DNA of 40,123 nt from positions 1 to 40,123 of the forward strand of contig JAFCDX010000008.1 in NCBI GenBank assembly GCA_017609465.1, given 5' to 3'. This DNA is from Candidatus Woesearchaeota archaeon. Lineage in GTDB: Archaea > Nanobdellota > Nanobdellia > SCGC-AAA011-G17 > JAFCDX01. Each line of letters begins with the position of its first letter. Position 1 is the stretch's first letter. The notes beneath the pieces were generated by a model. The model was not told the DNA's origin. It made no database searches and was given only the letters and a program-made list of their open reading frames with translations. Shown here piece after piece: positions 11,466 through 20,707 of the stretch. The translations under genes and the position numbers were made by a program.

Positions 11466-12433
11466 TCTCTTAAATTCCCATCTTTTGATTTTGTTCTATA
11501 AGCTATTTTTGAAGGGCCATATTTTTTTACTAAAGCCCAGAAAAATAATTCTTTGTCAGATTCTGTCAAAGCATAATCTTTCAATTTCCCATTATCATCC
11601 TCTCTTTCTATAACCACTTTATTCTCCAAAGTCTTGTTCACATCCAATAATCTATTAGAAGGAATTGCAAACAAACTCATTTCTAAAGGGATATCATTTC
11701 CATTATTGTGTAAAGTATCCATTAAATAAAAATAAGCTGCAATCTCATGATCACAAAAAGACAAGAACAATGAATCTTTTTTAAAATAAGGGAGATTGAA
11801 TGAGATGTTTGTGATTAATTTGTCTTTGCAATTATGTCCTTCCGTGTTAAGAGAATAAGCAACAGCGTATTTGTTTTTATCATCAATTACAGGAACAGAA
11901 ATTAATTTGAAAATATAATTTCTCTCCTTTGATTGTCTTGAAGGCACACTCATCATTACTTGCGCACCATCTTTATTTACTCTTTTTGAATCTGAAAAAC
12001 ATTCTATTATTTTTATTCTATTAGGATATGAATAAGAATATATTTTTGCTGCATCAACGCAATTAACCAATGATATTCTTCTTGGTATTTTTTCTCTTGT
12101 TTTTAAAGGTTGATATGAATAACATACATAATAAGGATCTTCAATATTTTTCATAGTTTCATTTCTGTATTGGACAGGAATTTTTCCTTTTTTTACATGA
12201 TCTCTAATAGTATGAGGCATTTCAATCTTCAATTCAGGGCCGTGTCTTATGAATTTCTTCGGTTTTCTAAATGGATTTAAATCTTTTTTTATCCTAAGAA
12301 AATGTTCTTCATCATTTTGAAGTTTTTCTACATAATCTAATAGATTTGAATCTGTTTCTATTGCTTTTTTATCTTTTTTAATTTCATCTGCTCTTGGCTT
12401 TTTGAAAAATTTTTCCTTGTTCATATAGAACAT
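11450..12433 (-). CDS. hypothetical protein (327 aa)
   Basis: Long ORF convergent with gyrA (16-nt overlap); no recognised domain. Confidence 0.75.
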   Translation of the reverse strand: MFYMNKEKFFKKPRADEIKKDKKAIETDSNLLDYVEKLQNDEEHFLRIKKDLNPFRKPKKFIRHGPELKIEMPHTIRDHVKKGKIPVQYRNETMKNIEDPYYVCYSYQPLKTREKIPRRISLVNCVDAAKIYSYSYPNRIKIIECFSDSKRVNKDGAQVMMSVPSRQSKERNYIFKLISVPVIDDKNKYAVAYSLNTEGHNCKDKLITNISFNLPYFKKDSLFLSFCDHEIAAYFYLMDTLHNNGNDIPLEMSLFAIPSNRLLDVNKTLENKVVIEREDDNGKLKDYALTESDKELFFWALVKKYGPSKIAYRTKSKDGNLRDYSWK

Positions 12434-12465
12434 TTGAATGAAAAATTTATAAATCTTTTTAAGAA

Positions 12466-14406
12466 TTATTGTTCTCCGCCAGAGGCAAATCTTCCTTTAT
12501 CACCACCGCCTTCTCCTCCACCACCAAGTTCTCTTGGCAATCCTGAGAAACCAGCCCCATAAAGTTTTTTGAAATGGAATTCCGGAAGAATATCTCCATA
12601 ACCCATGAAATATTCTCCTGCTGGAGTTAAATTCTGCTCTGGAAGATTAGACCAATAAGGAGTTTCTCCAAATTTATATAAAGGAGAACCTAAATATTCC
12701 AATGCATAAGGATAAGGACTTTGCTTAAAATGCTGAACAAAATTTCCAGCTTCTACAATTGCTCTTATGCCTTCCATATCTCCTTTTTCCTCTAATGCTT
12801 TCAACGTTTCCTTTATAGGAACATTTCCCATTCCAGGAGGGAGATGTGTATCATTAGAACCAAAATTATCTGAAAGATGAATGTGCTTTACATCTTTTCC
12901 TATTTTCCTTGCTTCTTCTATGATTTCTTTTTCAGAATAACCTGCTTTCCTAAGCATGTTTATGTGACCAACATCCCATGTTGCTCCAAGAATTTTTTCA
13001 GCTACTTTTTTTGCTTTTTCCTTGCTTAATTTTTTGTCTCTTACCAAATTATCAACAAATTTTTCTCTGGACAAGTCAATTGCTTTCTTCAATTCTTCAG
13101 CTCTTGATAAGGGCATATTTGGATAAGAATTTTCAATTGCAATTATTGGGGCATCTTCTCCATATTCTTTGTATGATTTTAATGCTAAACTAGAAAAAGT
13201 TTCTGCGGCTTTTTTTATAGAAAAATCCTTAACAGACACCCATACTTGAGGTTTGGGCATAACAGTTATTATGTTTGAAAGTGCTTTTGCTCTCTGATTC
13301 AAATGCTCTTTTCTTAATTTATCTCTTTTTTCAACTTCATCTTCAGAAATTTGAATTATTTTTCTTTTGTAATATTCATCAATATTTTTTAATACTTCTC
13401 TTGATTCTTTGTATTTATCACTTTCAAGAAAACTCTTTATTTCTTTATCATCTTCACCGAATTTTTTTAATCTGTGATATATGTCTTCAACTGCAGTATT
13501 TATGTGCTGGTTTATCTGTTCTATATGATCATCAATTAAATTTGCTTTTTGTGAATATTCCATATATCTATTTTTATCTTCTTCTTTAATTATTTCTTTT
13601 CTTCCTTCCTGCATGGCTTTTTCATAATCTCTAATAAAAGGTGAACTTAACAATTTTTGTTTTTTCTCTTCAAGTTCATCAATTTCTTTTACTCGAGAAA
13701 GAACATCAAGCTTATGTTTGTCCCAATCAGTTTCATTAAGATTTCTTAATCTTTCTTCAGGGAACCATTTTATTGTTTTGGTAAATCTTTCCCTTTCCTC
13801 AAATTCTATAGGTCTTAGTTCCCCTGTTTCCTGATTTACAACAGTCATCATTCTTGGCATTATCTTTTTCTTTTCTTCTCTTAATGCTTCTTCAGCTACC
13901 TTTACTTCTTCAGGTCTTATTTTTTTTATTTTTTTTATTTTTTCTAATTTTTTTTCCTCTTCCTCAATTTCTTTTCTGTATTTTTCCTCAATTTCCTTGT
14001 CCCATTCCTGACTCATAACATTTGCGCCATGAATAACAACAGGAGTATTTTTTCCCAAAAGATTTGCTCTTTCTATAATTGAACGAAATTCCTCTTCATT
14101 GTTCAGTCTTTCCTGTTCGCTCCATCTGTTTTCCTTAAAACCCGCAGGGTCAATTATCGGTGCATGAACAGAAACCTTTGAATCTGTTAATTCACTTAAT
14201 CTTTTCATTTCCTTGAAATGTTCTGTTGGTATTCCTCCAGAAATCTCAGGGGATATAGCAGAAACTTCTATGTTTTTTATCCCTTCATTAAGTCTTTTGC
14301 CCATATCTTGTATCTGGTTTGCAGATTGTATTGTTAATTGGGCCCCTATTCTATAAGGAGACATTCTATATTCGGGGTTTTCCTTTTTTTTGTAAAAATT
14401 GTTCAT
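12466..14406 (-). CDS. xylose isomerase/AP endonuclease-like TIM-barrel protein with long charged insertion
   Basis: N-terminal ...SKVSVHAPIIDPAG... and C-terminal ATWDVGHINMLRKAG... VKHIHLSDNFGSNDTHLPPGMGNVPIKETLKAL resemble sugar isomerase/endonuclease IV barrels; about 250 aa of E/K-rich sequence between the two halves. Confidence 0.75.
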   Translation of the reverse strand: MNNFYKKKENPEYRMSPYRIGAQLTIQSANQIQDMGKRLNEGIKNIEVSAISPEISGGIPTEHFKEMKRLSELTDSKVSVHAPIIDPAGFKENRWSEQERLNNEEEFRSIIERANLLGKNTPVVIHGANVMSQEWDKEIEEKYRKEIEEEEKKLEKIKKIKKIRPEEVKVAEEALREEKKKIMPRMMTVVNQETGELRPIEFEERERFTKTIKWFPEERLRNLNETDWDKHKLDVLSRVKEIDELEEKKQKLLSSPFIRDYEKAMQEGRKEIIKEEDKNRYMEYSQKANLIDDHIEQINQHINTAVEDIYHRLKKFGEDDKEIKSFLESDKYKESREVLKNIDEYYKRKIIQISEDEVEKRDKLRKEHLNQRAKALSNIITVMPKPQVWVSVKDFSIKKAAETFSSLALKSYKEYGEDAPIIAIENSYPNMPLSRAEELKKAIDLSREKFVDNLVRDKKLSKEKAKKVAEKILGATWDVGHINMLRKAGYSEKEIIEEARKIGKDVKHIHLSDNFGSNDTHLPPGMGNVPIKETLKALEEKGDMEGIRAIVEAGNFVQHFKQSPYPYALEYLGSPLYKFGETPYWSNLPEQNLTPAGEYFMGYGDILPEFHFKKLYGAGFSGLPRELGGGGEGGGDKGRFASGGEQ

Positions 14407-14407
14407 T

Positions 14408-15931
14408 TTACCAAGTCATCATTCCATGAGCTTTTTTGTAAATATCATAAGCCATATAGCATTTTTCCTTTGCTTCAGACTCTGCTGCTTTTTGAATTTT
14501 CTTAATTTTAAATGAAGGGCTTGTTGGTTCTTTCTTAAATATATCCTTGAAAAAGTCACCCATATTTTCTATAGGTTCAACCATTTCTTTAAATCCTTCT
14601 TTAAGGTTTCCAAAAGGTGATTTTATTTTGTGCTTTTTCTTTTTGTCTTTTTTATTATTTTTTTCTTCCTCGTCTTCTGGCTTTTTTAAGAAATGATCAA
14701 GGTCTTCCTGAAGTGAATCTAAGGAAACCTCTGTCAAATTATGTATCAAATCCATGTCCTCATATAGTTCCCGGTCTTCAAGTATCTCAAGTTCCTTTTC
14801 TCTTAAAAAGAATGAATTAAAACTAATATCTGTTCTTCCTGATTGTATGTAATGGGAACCTCCTTGTCCACTTTTTGTTATGGCAGGAACTGTTCTGAAA
14901 TTAAAATCAATTTCCAGTCCAACGAAAAACTTTGTATCAAAATTTGTTTTTGCATAAGATTCATGGACTTTTTCTGGCTTGAATTCTTCTTTTCCAAATA
15001 AGGATAATTCTATCTGCATGTTGTTGAATGAAGCAACAATATCTGGAGTGTTAAATTCCTTCATTCCTAATTTCTGTGCTGCTTTTAAATAAGGCTTTAT
15101 CCATTTAACATAAATTCTCAATGAATCCACCTGTGTTCTCAAATAATTTTTTTCTATCTGGAATCTTTTTCTTAATTCCCTTTCAGAAATCTTTTTCCAT
15201 TCAAGATATTCTTCCATTTTCCTTAATAAAATGTTTTTAACTCTCTTGTTCAAGTCCATCCTATTAATGTCAGATAATGAATTTGCTCCCATGAAAGCAT
15301 CTCTCAATGTAACAAAATCCAGCTGTTGTGATAACATGTTAATGCTCCCTCTCCCTCTTTTAATGTCAACTTGATCCATCCATACTCCTTTTAATGCCAA
15401 TTCACCTGCTTCTCTCTCATCTTCTTTTTTAGAGTTTATTTTATCATAAATCTCCAAACGCATTTCAAATTCCTTTAAGTCATATATCAAATTAACAATT
15501 GATCTTAATACTGTATTTACTGTTTCAAGTATTTTCATTGCTCGGTCTTGCATAACTCCTGCCCTTGTTCCCATCTCACCAAAGAATCCAGAGCCTGCGC
15601 TTGCTTCAAAACCTTCTGCTGTTTTTGATACATCCAATCCTAATCCTCCTGGAGGCTTATCTCTCATGAAATCAAGAGTCCAGAAATATAAAGGTTCTAT
15701 CCCTTCCCCCATGGAATCATAAGAAATCTTGTATTCTGCAATAGGTTTCTCTTTTATAGACTTTACAAGAAGCTTTTTTATCTCTTTTTTGTCTCTTTCC
15801 AGTTCTGGTTTGTCTTCAGGATGCTCTTCTATCAACTCATCAAGCCTTTCAAGTTTTTTTAACAGAAAATTTCTTCTTGGATAACCCTTATCCAGTTCAT
15901 CTACCTCTTCTTTTATTTCTTTTATATCCAT
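14408..15931 (-). CDS. hypothetical protein (507 aa)
   Basis: Long ORF directly adjacent to the TIM-barrel gene; helical, charged; no recognised domain. Confidence 0.75.
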   Translation of the reverse strand: MDIKEIKEEVDELDKGYPRRNFLLKKLERLDELIEEHPEDKPELERDKKEIKKLLVKSIKEKPIAEYKISYDSMGEGIEPLYFWTLDFMRDKPPGGLGLDVSKTAEGFEASAGSGFFGEMGTRAGVMQDRAMKILETVNTVLRSIVNLIYDLKEFEMRLEIYDKINSKKEDEREAGELALKGVWMDQVDIKRGRGSINMLSQQLDFVTLRDAFMGANSLSDINRMDLNKRVKNILLRKMEEYLEWKKISERELRKRFQIEKNYLRTQVDSLRIYVKWIKPYLKAAQKLGMKEFNTPDIVASFNNMQIELSLFGKEEFKPEKVHESYAKTNFDTKFFVGLEIDFNFRTVPAITKSGQGGSHYIQSGRTDISFNSFFLREKELEILEDRELYEDMDLIHNLTEVSLDSLQEDLDHFLKKPEDEEEKNNKKDKKKKHKIKSPFGNLKEGFKEMVEPIENMGDFFKDIFKKEPTSPSFKIKKIQKAAESEAKEKCYMAYDIYKKAHGMMTW

Positions 15932-15980
15932 ACAAATATTTAAATATTATACATTTTTAAATATTATTGTTTAAAGAGAG

Positions 15981-16259
15981 GTGAGAAATATGGGAATAAT
16001 ATCCTTCATAAAAGAAAAACTCTTCAAAAAGAAAGTGGAAAAAGATGTTTCTCCTGAAACTCCTAATCTTTCAGAGCCAGAAACAGAGACCACAATACCA
16101 AAACTTTCTCAAGAAACATCACAACCTTCTCAAGAAAGCACAGAAGGAAAAGATGATGCAGAATTGATAAAAACAAAGCTTGACTTGATAGCTTCAAAGA
16201 TTGAGAACATAGACAGAAGAGTTGCAAACATAGAAAAGATTGCAGAGGAATCAAGATGA
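15981..16259 (+). CDS. hypothetical protein with C-terminal coiled coil (92 aa)
   Basis: ORF preceded by AGAGAGGTGAG; C-terminal heptad-like IKTKLDLIASKIENIDRRVANIEKIAEE; overlaps the next gene by 4 nt. Confidence 0.65.
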   Translation: MRNMGIISFIKEKLFKKKVEKDVSPETPNLSEPETETTIPKLSQETSQPSQESTEGKDDAELIKTKLDLIASKIENIDRRVANIEKIAEESR

Positions 16260-16687
16260 ACAGGTATTTTAAATTTTTTTTGATTATATTACCTATTCTA
16301 ATTCTTGATTTATTAACCAAAATTATATCCCAAAATAAAGACATAACTTTAATACCAAAAGTCTTGAGCATAACTTATTCAACAAATTCAGGAATTGTTT
16401 TTGGTTTGTTTTCAAATAATCTAGTTGTAACTTATCTAACACCCTTATTGGTTATAGGGGTTATATTTTATTATTTTTACAAGAAAGAATTAAACTTAGT
16501 TGGAAGTGCTTTTATAATTGCAGGATTGTCAGGTAATTTGATTGACAGGATAATACATGGCTTTGTAATAGATTGGATTTTTGTTAGAATTTATCCTACT
16601 TACAATATCTCATTATTTAACATAGCAGATGCTTCATTAGTAATTGGTATAATAATATCAATTTATTATTTGATTAAAAAGGATTAG
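16256..16687 (+). CDS. lspA: signal peptidase II-like (lipoprotein signal peptidase family)
   Basis: Four hydrophobic segments; IAGLSGNLIDRIIHGFVIDWIF and FNIADASLVIG match the LspA motifs that carry the two catalytic Asp residues. Confidence 0.85.
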   Translation: MNRYFKFFLIILPILILDLLTKIISQNKDITLIPKVLSITYSTNSGIVFGLFSNNLVVTYLTPLLVIGVIFYYFYKKELNLVGSAFIIAGLSGNLIDRIIHGFVIDWIFVRIYPTYNISLFNIADASLVIGIIISIYYLIKKD

Positions 16688-17298
16688 ATTTTTTGACAGA
16701 AAATCTGTATATATTTTTTTCTGCTTCCAACATCAAAATCTGATTTAATAATTTTAAATTTGTGTTTCTTTAAGGCATTTTCAATCTCTTCTTTCTGATA
16801 AAATGAGAAAAATCTTTGTTTATTGTCATATTTTTTGTCCTTTATAATTTCTTCTCCATCTCCTTCTCTCAAAGTCATGAAAATTACTCCTTTTTTCTTC
16901 AGAACTTTGTGAAAATTCTCAAGAACTTTATTCAGATTCTTTTTAGGAATATCCAATAAAGTAACAATAGATATAATCCCATCAAATTCTTCTTCAGGAA
17001 ATTTCAAATCCAATATATCCATTTTTTTGAAAGTAACCTCTTTTGTATTTGCTCTTGCAACTTTCAGCATTCCTTCTGAAATATCTATTCCTGTAACATT
17101 ACATCCTTCATCAGAGAGATATTTTGCATCCCTTCCAGTTCCACATCCCGCATCAAGAACATTTGCATTTTTGGGAAGCATAGAAATAAATTCATTTAAT
17201 TCAAACTGCAATAATTTATGTTGATTGTAAAAATGATATCTTTTTGCATACTTATTATAAATATCTATTGTTTTTTTTATGATATCCTTTGCAGTCAT
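16684..17298 (-). CDS. class I SAM-dependent methyltransferase
   Basis: NVLDAGCGTGRDAKYLSDEGCNVTGIDISEGML. Confidence 0.88.
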   Translation of the reverse strand: MTAKDIIKKTIDIYNKYAKRYHFYNQHKLLQFELNEFISMLPKNANVLDAGCGTGRDAKYLSDEGCNVTGIDISEGMLKVARANTKEVTFKKMDILDLKFPEEEFDGIISIVTLLDIPKKNLNKVLENFHKVLKKKGVIFMTLREGDGEEIIKDKKYDNKQRFFSFYQKEEIENALKKHKFKIIKSDFDVGSRKKYIQIFCQKI

Positions 17299-17332
17299 GA
17301 TTATTTAAAGAGAGGAATTTTTAAAAATATTT

Positions 17333-17773
17333 CTATACTTCAATCCTACGCTCTTTTGGGAAATAATTAAACAATTTGTTGTCTTTTATTCTTCCACAAC
17401 CAAGTATGTCTTTATCATTTTTTACTATGATATATCCTTTCCCTTCCTTGTTTTCTATATCCTTTCCCTTGAACCATTCCCTTGTTTCCTCTTCATTCAG
17501 AGTTATGGAATTTTTTGCTTTTTTTCCAAGCATTTGTGAACCCTCGACGCTTAATCTTATTCCATTTTTTTCAATTTTGCATATGTAAAGTCCCACATTG
17601 TTTATTCTCATACTTTGATAATTTATCTTATCAAGTTCTTTTGTTATAACATATATCTTATCCTTTTTCTCCAGAAACCCATAATTTAATTTTATCTCAC
17701 TAATTCCAAATTGTTTTTCTATCTGATTAAGTATTTTTACTGATTGTTTTTTGTTCAATATTTTGAAGTTCAT
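17333..17773 (-). CDS. stand-alone PUA-like RNA-binding protein (NOL1/Nop2/RsmF methyltransferase C-terminal type)
   Basis: VGLYICKIEKNGIRLSVEGSQMLGKKAKNSITLNEEETREWFKGKDIE...GYIIVKNDKDILGCGRIKDNKLFNYFPKERRI, similar to the PUA-like domain of RNA m5C methyltransferases; no catalytic domain. Confidence 0.65.
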   Translation of the reverse strand: MNFKILNKKQSVKILNQIEKQFGISEIKLNYGFLEKKDKIYVITKELDKINYQSMRINNVGLYICKIEKNGIRLSVEGSQMLGKKAKNSITLNEEETREWFKGKDIENKEGKGYIIVKNDKDILGCGRIKDNKLFNYFPKERRIEV

Positions 17774-17985
17774 TTTTTCCTTGGAATCTTTATTATATCT
17801 TGTCTATCTACAAGCAATTCACCAACTATTGCAAAAGGTATTGCAACTATTGTGATGATTATGATTGTGCTTAAAGTGATTGATGCTCCTGTTGCTGCTT
17901 TCACTGCTATGATATCTTCTGTGATTCCCATTAATAATCCAAATAATAAAAACTCCAAAAACAATTCGAGCTTCTTTCTATTCAT
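17770..17985 (-). CDS. small membrane protein (71 aa)
   Basis: Two hydrophobic segments; 4-nt overlap with the downstream gene. Confidence 0.55.
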   Translation of the reverse strand: MNRKKLELFLEFLLFGLLMGITEDIIAVKAATGASITLSTIIIITIVAIPFAIVGELLVDRQDIIKIPRKK

Positions 17986-18062
17986 AATTTTATCAATATT
18001 AAATAATATAAAAATATAACTATAATAACAAATTTTATAAAATAACCAATATTAAGTTAAAT

Positions 18063-19721
18063 ATGGATAAAAATACAATAAAAGCATATGTCCTGAATAA
18101 TTCTTTGTCATACGGAGGAAAGGCAAATCCCAAAACTGTTTTGGGGAAGTTAATAATAACATTAAATGTTCCAAAAGAAAAAATAAGAGAATTAAAAGAA
18201 CGAGTTGAAAAAATTGTTAATGAAGTTAATAAAAAGAATATTTCTGAGCAAAAAAAGGAATTTGAAAATCTAAAGGATTTAATAAAAGAGAAAAAGACAG
18301 AAAAAAGAGAAGGTCTTAAAGAACTTCCCGATGTTAAAGACAAGGTTGTTATGAGATTTGCTCCATTTCCTTCAGGTCCTTTGCATATAGGAAATGCAAG
18401 AACAGCAGTTCTAAATGATGAGTATGTAAAAAAATACAAGGGAAAATTACTGTTGATTATTGATGATACAATAGGTTCTGAGGAAAAACCAATCTTAAAA
18501 GAATCATACAAATTAATACCAGAAGGATTAAGATGGCTTGGTGTAAAATTTGACAAGAATATAATATACAAGTCAGATAGGCTTGAAATTTATTACAAAT
18601 ATGCTGAAGAATTAATTAAAAAAAACAAAGCTTATGCATGTTCATGCTCTTCTGAAAAAATAAGGGAAAACAGAAAAAAGAACAAGGAATGCAAATGCAG
18701 AAATCTTGATGTTAAAGAGAATCTAAAAAGATGGAAGTCAATGTTCAGCAAGAAAACAAAACAAGGCTCATTGGTATTAAGAATAAAAACTGATATGAAT
18801 CACCCTAATCCTGCATTCAGAGACAGAGTAATATTCAGGATTTCTGACAGAGAGCATCCAAAAACAAAAAAGAAATATAGAGTATGGCCTTTGCTTGACT
18901 TTTCATGGGCAATTGATGATCATTTATTAAAAATAACTCATATAATAAGAGGAAAGGAATTGATGATAGAGACAGACATGGAAAAATACATATGGGACGT
19001 ATTTGGATGGGAACATTCAACTGTCCTTTATAACGGGTTATTGCATCTTGAAGGAGTAAAAATATCAAAATCAAAATCAGCAAAGGAAGTCAAGGAAGGA
19101 AAATACAAAGGATGGGATGATCCAAGAACATGGTCCTTACAATCATTAGAAAAAAGAGGATTTAAGGAAGAAGCATTAAGAAAATTCTTGTTAAAATTTG
19201 GATTAAATGCTACAGAAATAACAGCACCCATAGATGATTTATACACAGAAAACAAGAAAATAATAGACAAAGAAGCAAACAGATATTTCTTTGTAGAAAA
19301 TCCCAAAAAGATAAAGATAATCGATGCTCCTGAATTATTTGTAAAGGCTCCATTACATCCTGAACATAAAAGCAGAGGATATAGAAGATTTGAAACTAAA
19401 AAAGAATTTTATGTTTCTGATAATATTGATAAAAACAAGACTTATAGATTCATGCATTTGTTTAATTTTAAGAACAATAAATTTGTTTCTGATGAATATG
19501 ACCAAAAATTAAATGCAAAATTAATACACTGGCTTCCTGTTTCAAAGGATTTGGTTAATATTGAAGTTCTAATGCCTGATGGCTCTGTAAAAAAAGGTCT
19601 TGGGGAGAGTTCTTTGAGAAAGGTAAAAGTTGGAGAAGTTATCCAATTTGAGAGAAATTTCTTCTGCAGGTTAAATAAAAAATCCAAAAAGGCATATGAG
19701 TTCTGGTTTACTCACAAATAA
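18063..19721 (+). CDS. gltX: glutamyl-tRNA synthetase (archaeal type)
   Basis: RFAPFPSGPLHIGNARTAVLNDEY (HIGH motif), KISKSKS (KMSKS), Cys-rich CSCSSEKIRENRKKNKECKC. Confidence 0.95.
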   Translation: MDKNTIKAYVLNNSLSYGGKANPKTVLGKLIITLNVPKEKIRELKERVEKIVNEVNKKNISEQKKEFENLKDLIKEKKTEKREGLKELPDVKDKVVMRFAPFPSGPLHIGNARTAVLNDEYVKKYKGKLLLIIDDTIGSEEKPILKESYKLIPEGLRWLGVKFDKNIIYKSDRLEIYYKYAEELIKKNKAYACSCSSEKIRENRKKNKECKCRNLDVKENLKRWKSMFSKKTKQGSLVLRIKTDMNHPNPAFRDRVIFRISDREHPKTKKKYRVWPLLDFSWAIDDHLLKITHIIRGKELMIETDMEKYIWDVFGWEHSTVLYNGLLHLEGVKISKSKSAKEVKEGKYKGWDDPRTWSLQSLEKRGFKEEALRKFLLKFGLNATEITAPIDDLYTENKKIIDKEANRYFFVENPKKIKIIDAPELFVKAPLHPEHKSRGYRRFETKKEFYVSDNIDKNKTYRFMHLFNFKNNKFVSDEYDQKLNAKLIHWLPVSKDLVNIEVLMPDGSVKKGLGESSLRKVKVGEVIQFERNFFCRLNKKSKKAYEFWFTHK

Positions 19722-19785
19722 GTAGAAAAGCTTTTAAATACCACAATTTCCATTAATTCTACAAAAAAGCATTTAGGAGGTAAAA

Positions 19786-20145
19786 ATGAATCTAAATGAT
19801 GATTTGCCAAAAGAAATATTGAACAAAGTTTATGAAGCAATTGAAGTAGCAAGAAAAACCGGAAAAATAAAAAAAGGAAGCAATGAAGTAACAAAGACAA
19901 TTGAAAGAGGCATTGCAAAACTGGTTGCTGTGGCAAAAGACACAGACCCAAAAGAAGTTATCATGCATTTTCCGGCATTATGCAAGGAAAAAAACATTCC
20001 TTTAGCAGTTGTCCCTTCTAAAGAAGAATTAGGAGCTACAGCAGGACTTCCTGTTAAAACTGCAGCAGTAGCAATTATACAAGAAGGAGATGCAAAGAAA
20101 TTAATCAACGATATAGCTTCAAAACTAGAAAAACAAAATGGCTAA
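19786..20145 (+). CDS. rpl7ae: 50S ribosomal protein L7Ae
   Basis: [64 protein letters not shown] ribosome-binding site just upstream. Confidence 0.96.
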   Translation: MNLNDDLPKEILNKVYEAIEVARKTGKIKKGSNEVTKTIERGIAKLVAVAKDTDPKEVIMHFPALCKEKNIPLAVVPSKEELGATAGLPVKTAAVAIIQEGDAKKLINDIASKLEKQNG

Positions 20146-20485
20146 AAAGAAGAAAAAGGAAGATAAGAAGTCTAAGAAGGCAGAAAGGAAAGAGAAAAGG
20201 AAATCCAAACAGAGAGTGCAGCTTAAAGAGAGCAAAAAGAAAGAAGATACTTCCAAGGGAGAACTTTTCAAAGGAGCATTTTCTGCAACAGTAGAAGAAA
20301 TAGTTGGGAGAACAGGGATGAGAGGAGAAGTAACTCAAGTGAGATGCAAGATACAGGAAGGAAGGGATTCTGGGAAAATATTAAGAAGAAATGTTAAAGG
20401 CCCTATTAATGTCGGGGATATATTAATGCTTAGAGAAACTGAAATAGAAGCAAGAAAATTAAGCCAGAATAAGAAGAAAAAATGA
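20138..20485 (+). CDS. rps28e: 30S ribosomal protein S28e with lysine-rich N-terminal extension
   Basis: [61 protein letters not shown]. Confidence 0.94.
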   Translation: MAKKKKKEDKKSKKAERKEKRKSKQRVQLKESKKKEDTSKGELFKGAFSATVEEIVGRTGMRGEVTQVRCKIQEGRDSGKILRRNVKGPINVGDILMLRETEIEARKLSQNKKKK

Positions 20486-20661
20486 GATGTAGTTTTTGTA
20501 GAAAGGAAATTCCGCAAGGAACAGGAAAAGTATATGTTAAAAAAGATGGAAAAATCCTTCATTTTCATAATTCTAAATGCGAAAAAAACATGCTAATTTT
20601 AAAAAGAAAAGCTCGTAATCTTAAATGGACAGACGCTTATGAGAAAGGGATGAAGAGATAA
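20482..20661 (+). CDS. rpl24e: 50S ribosomal protein L24e (59 aa, absent from the ORF track)
   Basis: Translation [59 protein letters not shown]; CxxC zinc-finger half and KxLKWT pattern; ATGA overlap with the S28e stop. Confidence 0.94.
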   Translation: MRCSFCRKEIPQGTGKVYVKKDGKILHFHNSKCEKNMLILKRKARNLKWTDAYEKGMKR

Positions 20662-20707
20662 TTTTTCAAACAAAAACATTTAAAAATAAAATTTACGAAT
20701 TCTTTGT

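Noticed and set aside
13910-13965. Repeat-like poly-T run (ttattttttttatttttttttatttttt)
   Set aside because: It encodes the K/I-rich stretch KLEKIKKIKKIRPEE of the TIM-barrel protein insertion; the frame is open through it, so it is not an independent repeat element.
17744-18019. 91-aa plus-strand ORF with hydrophobic segments
   Set aside because: Antisense to the small membrane protein 17770-17985, which is coupled to the PUA gene by a 4-nt overlap; the minus strand is preferred.
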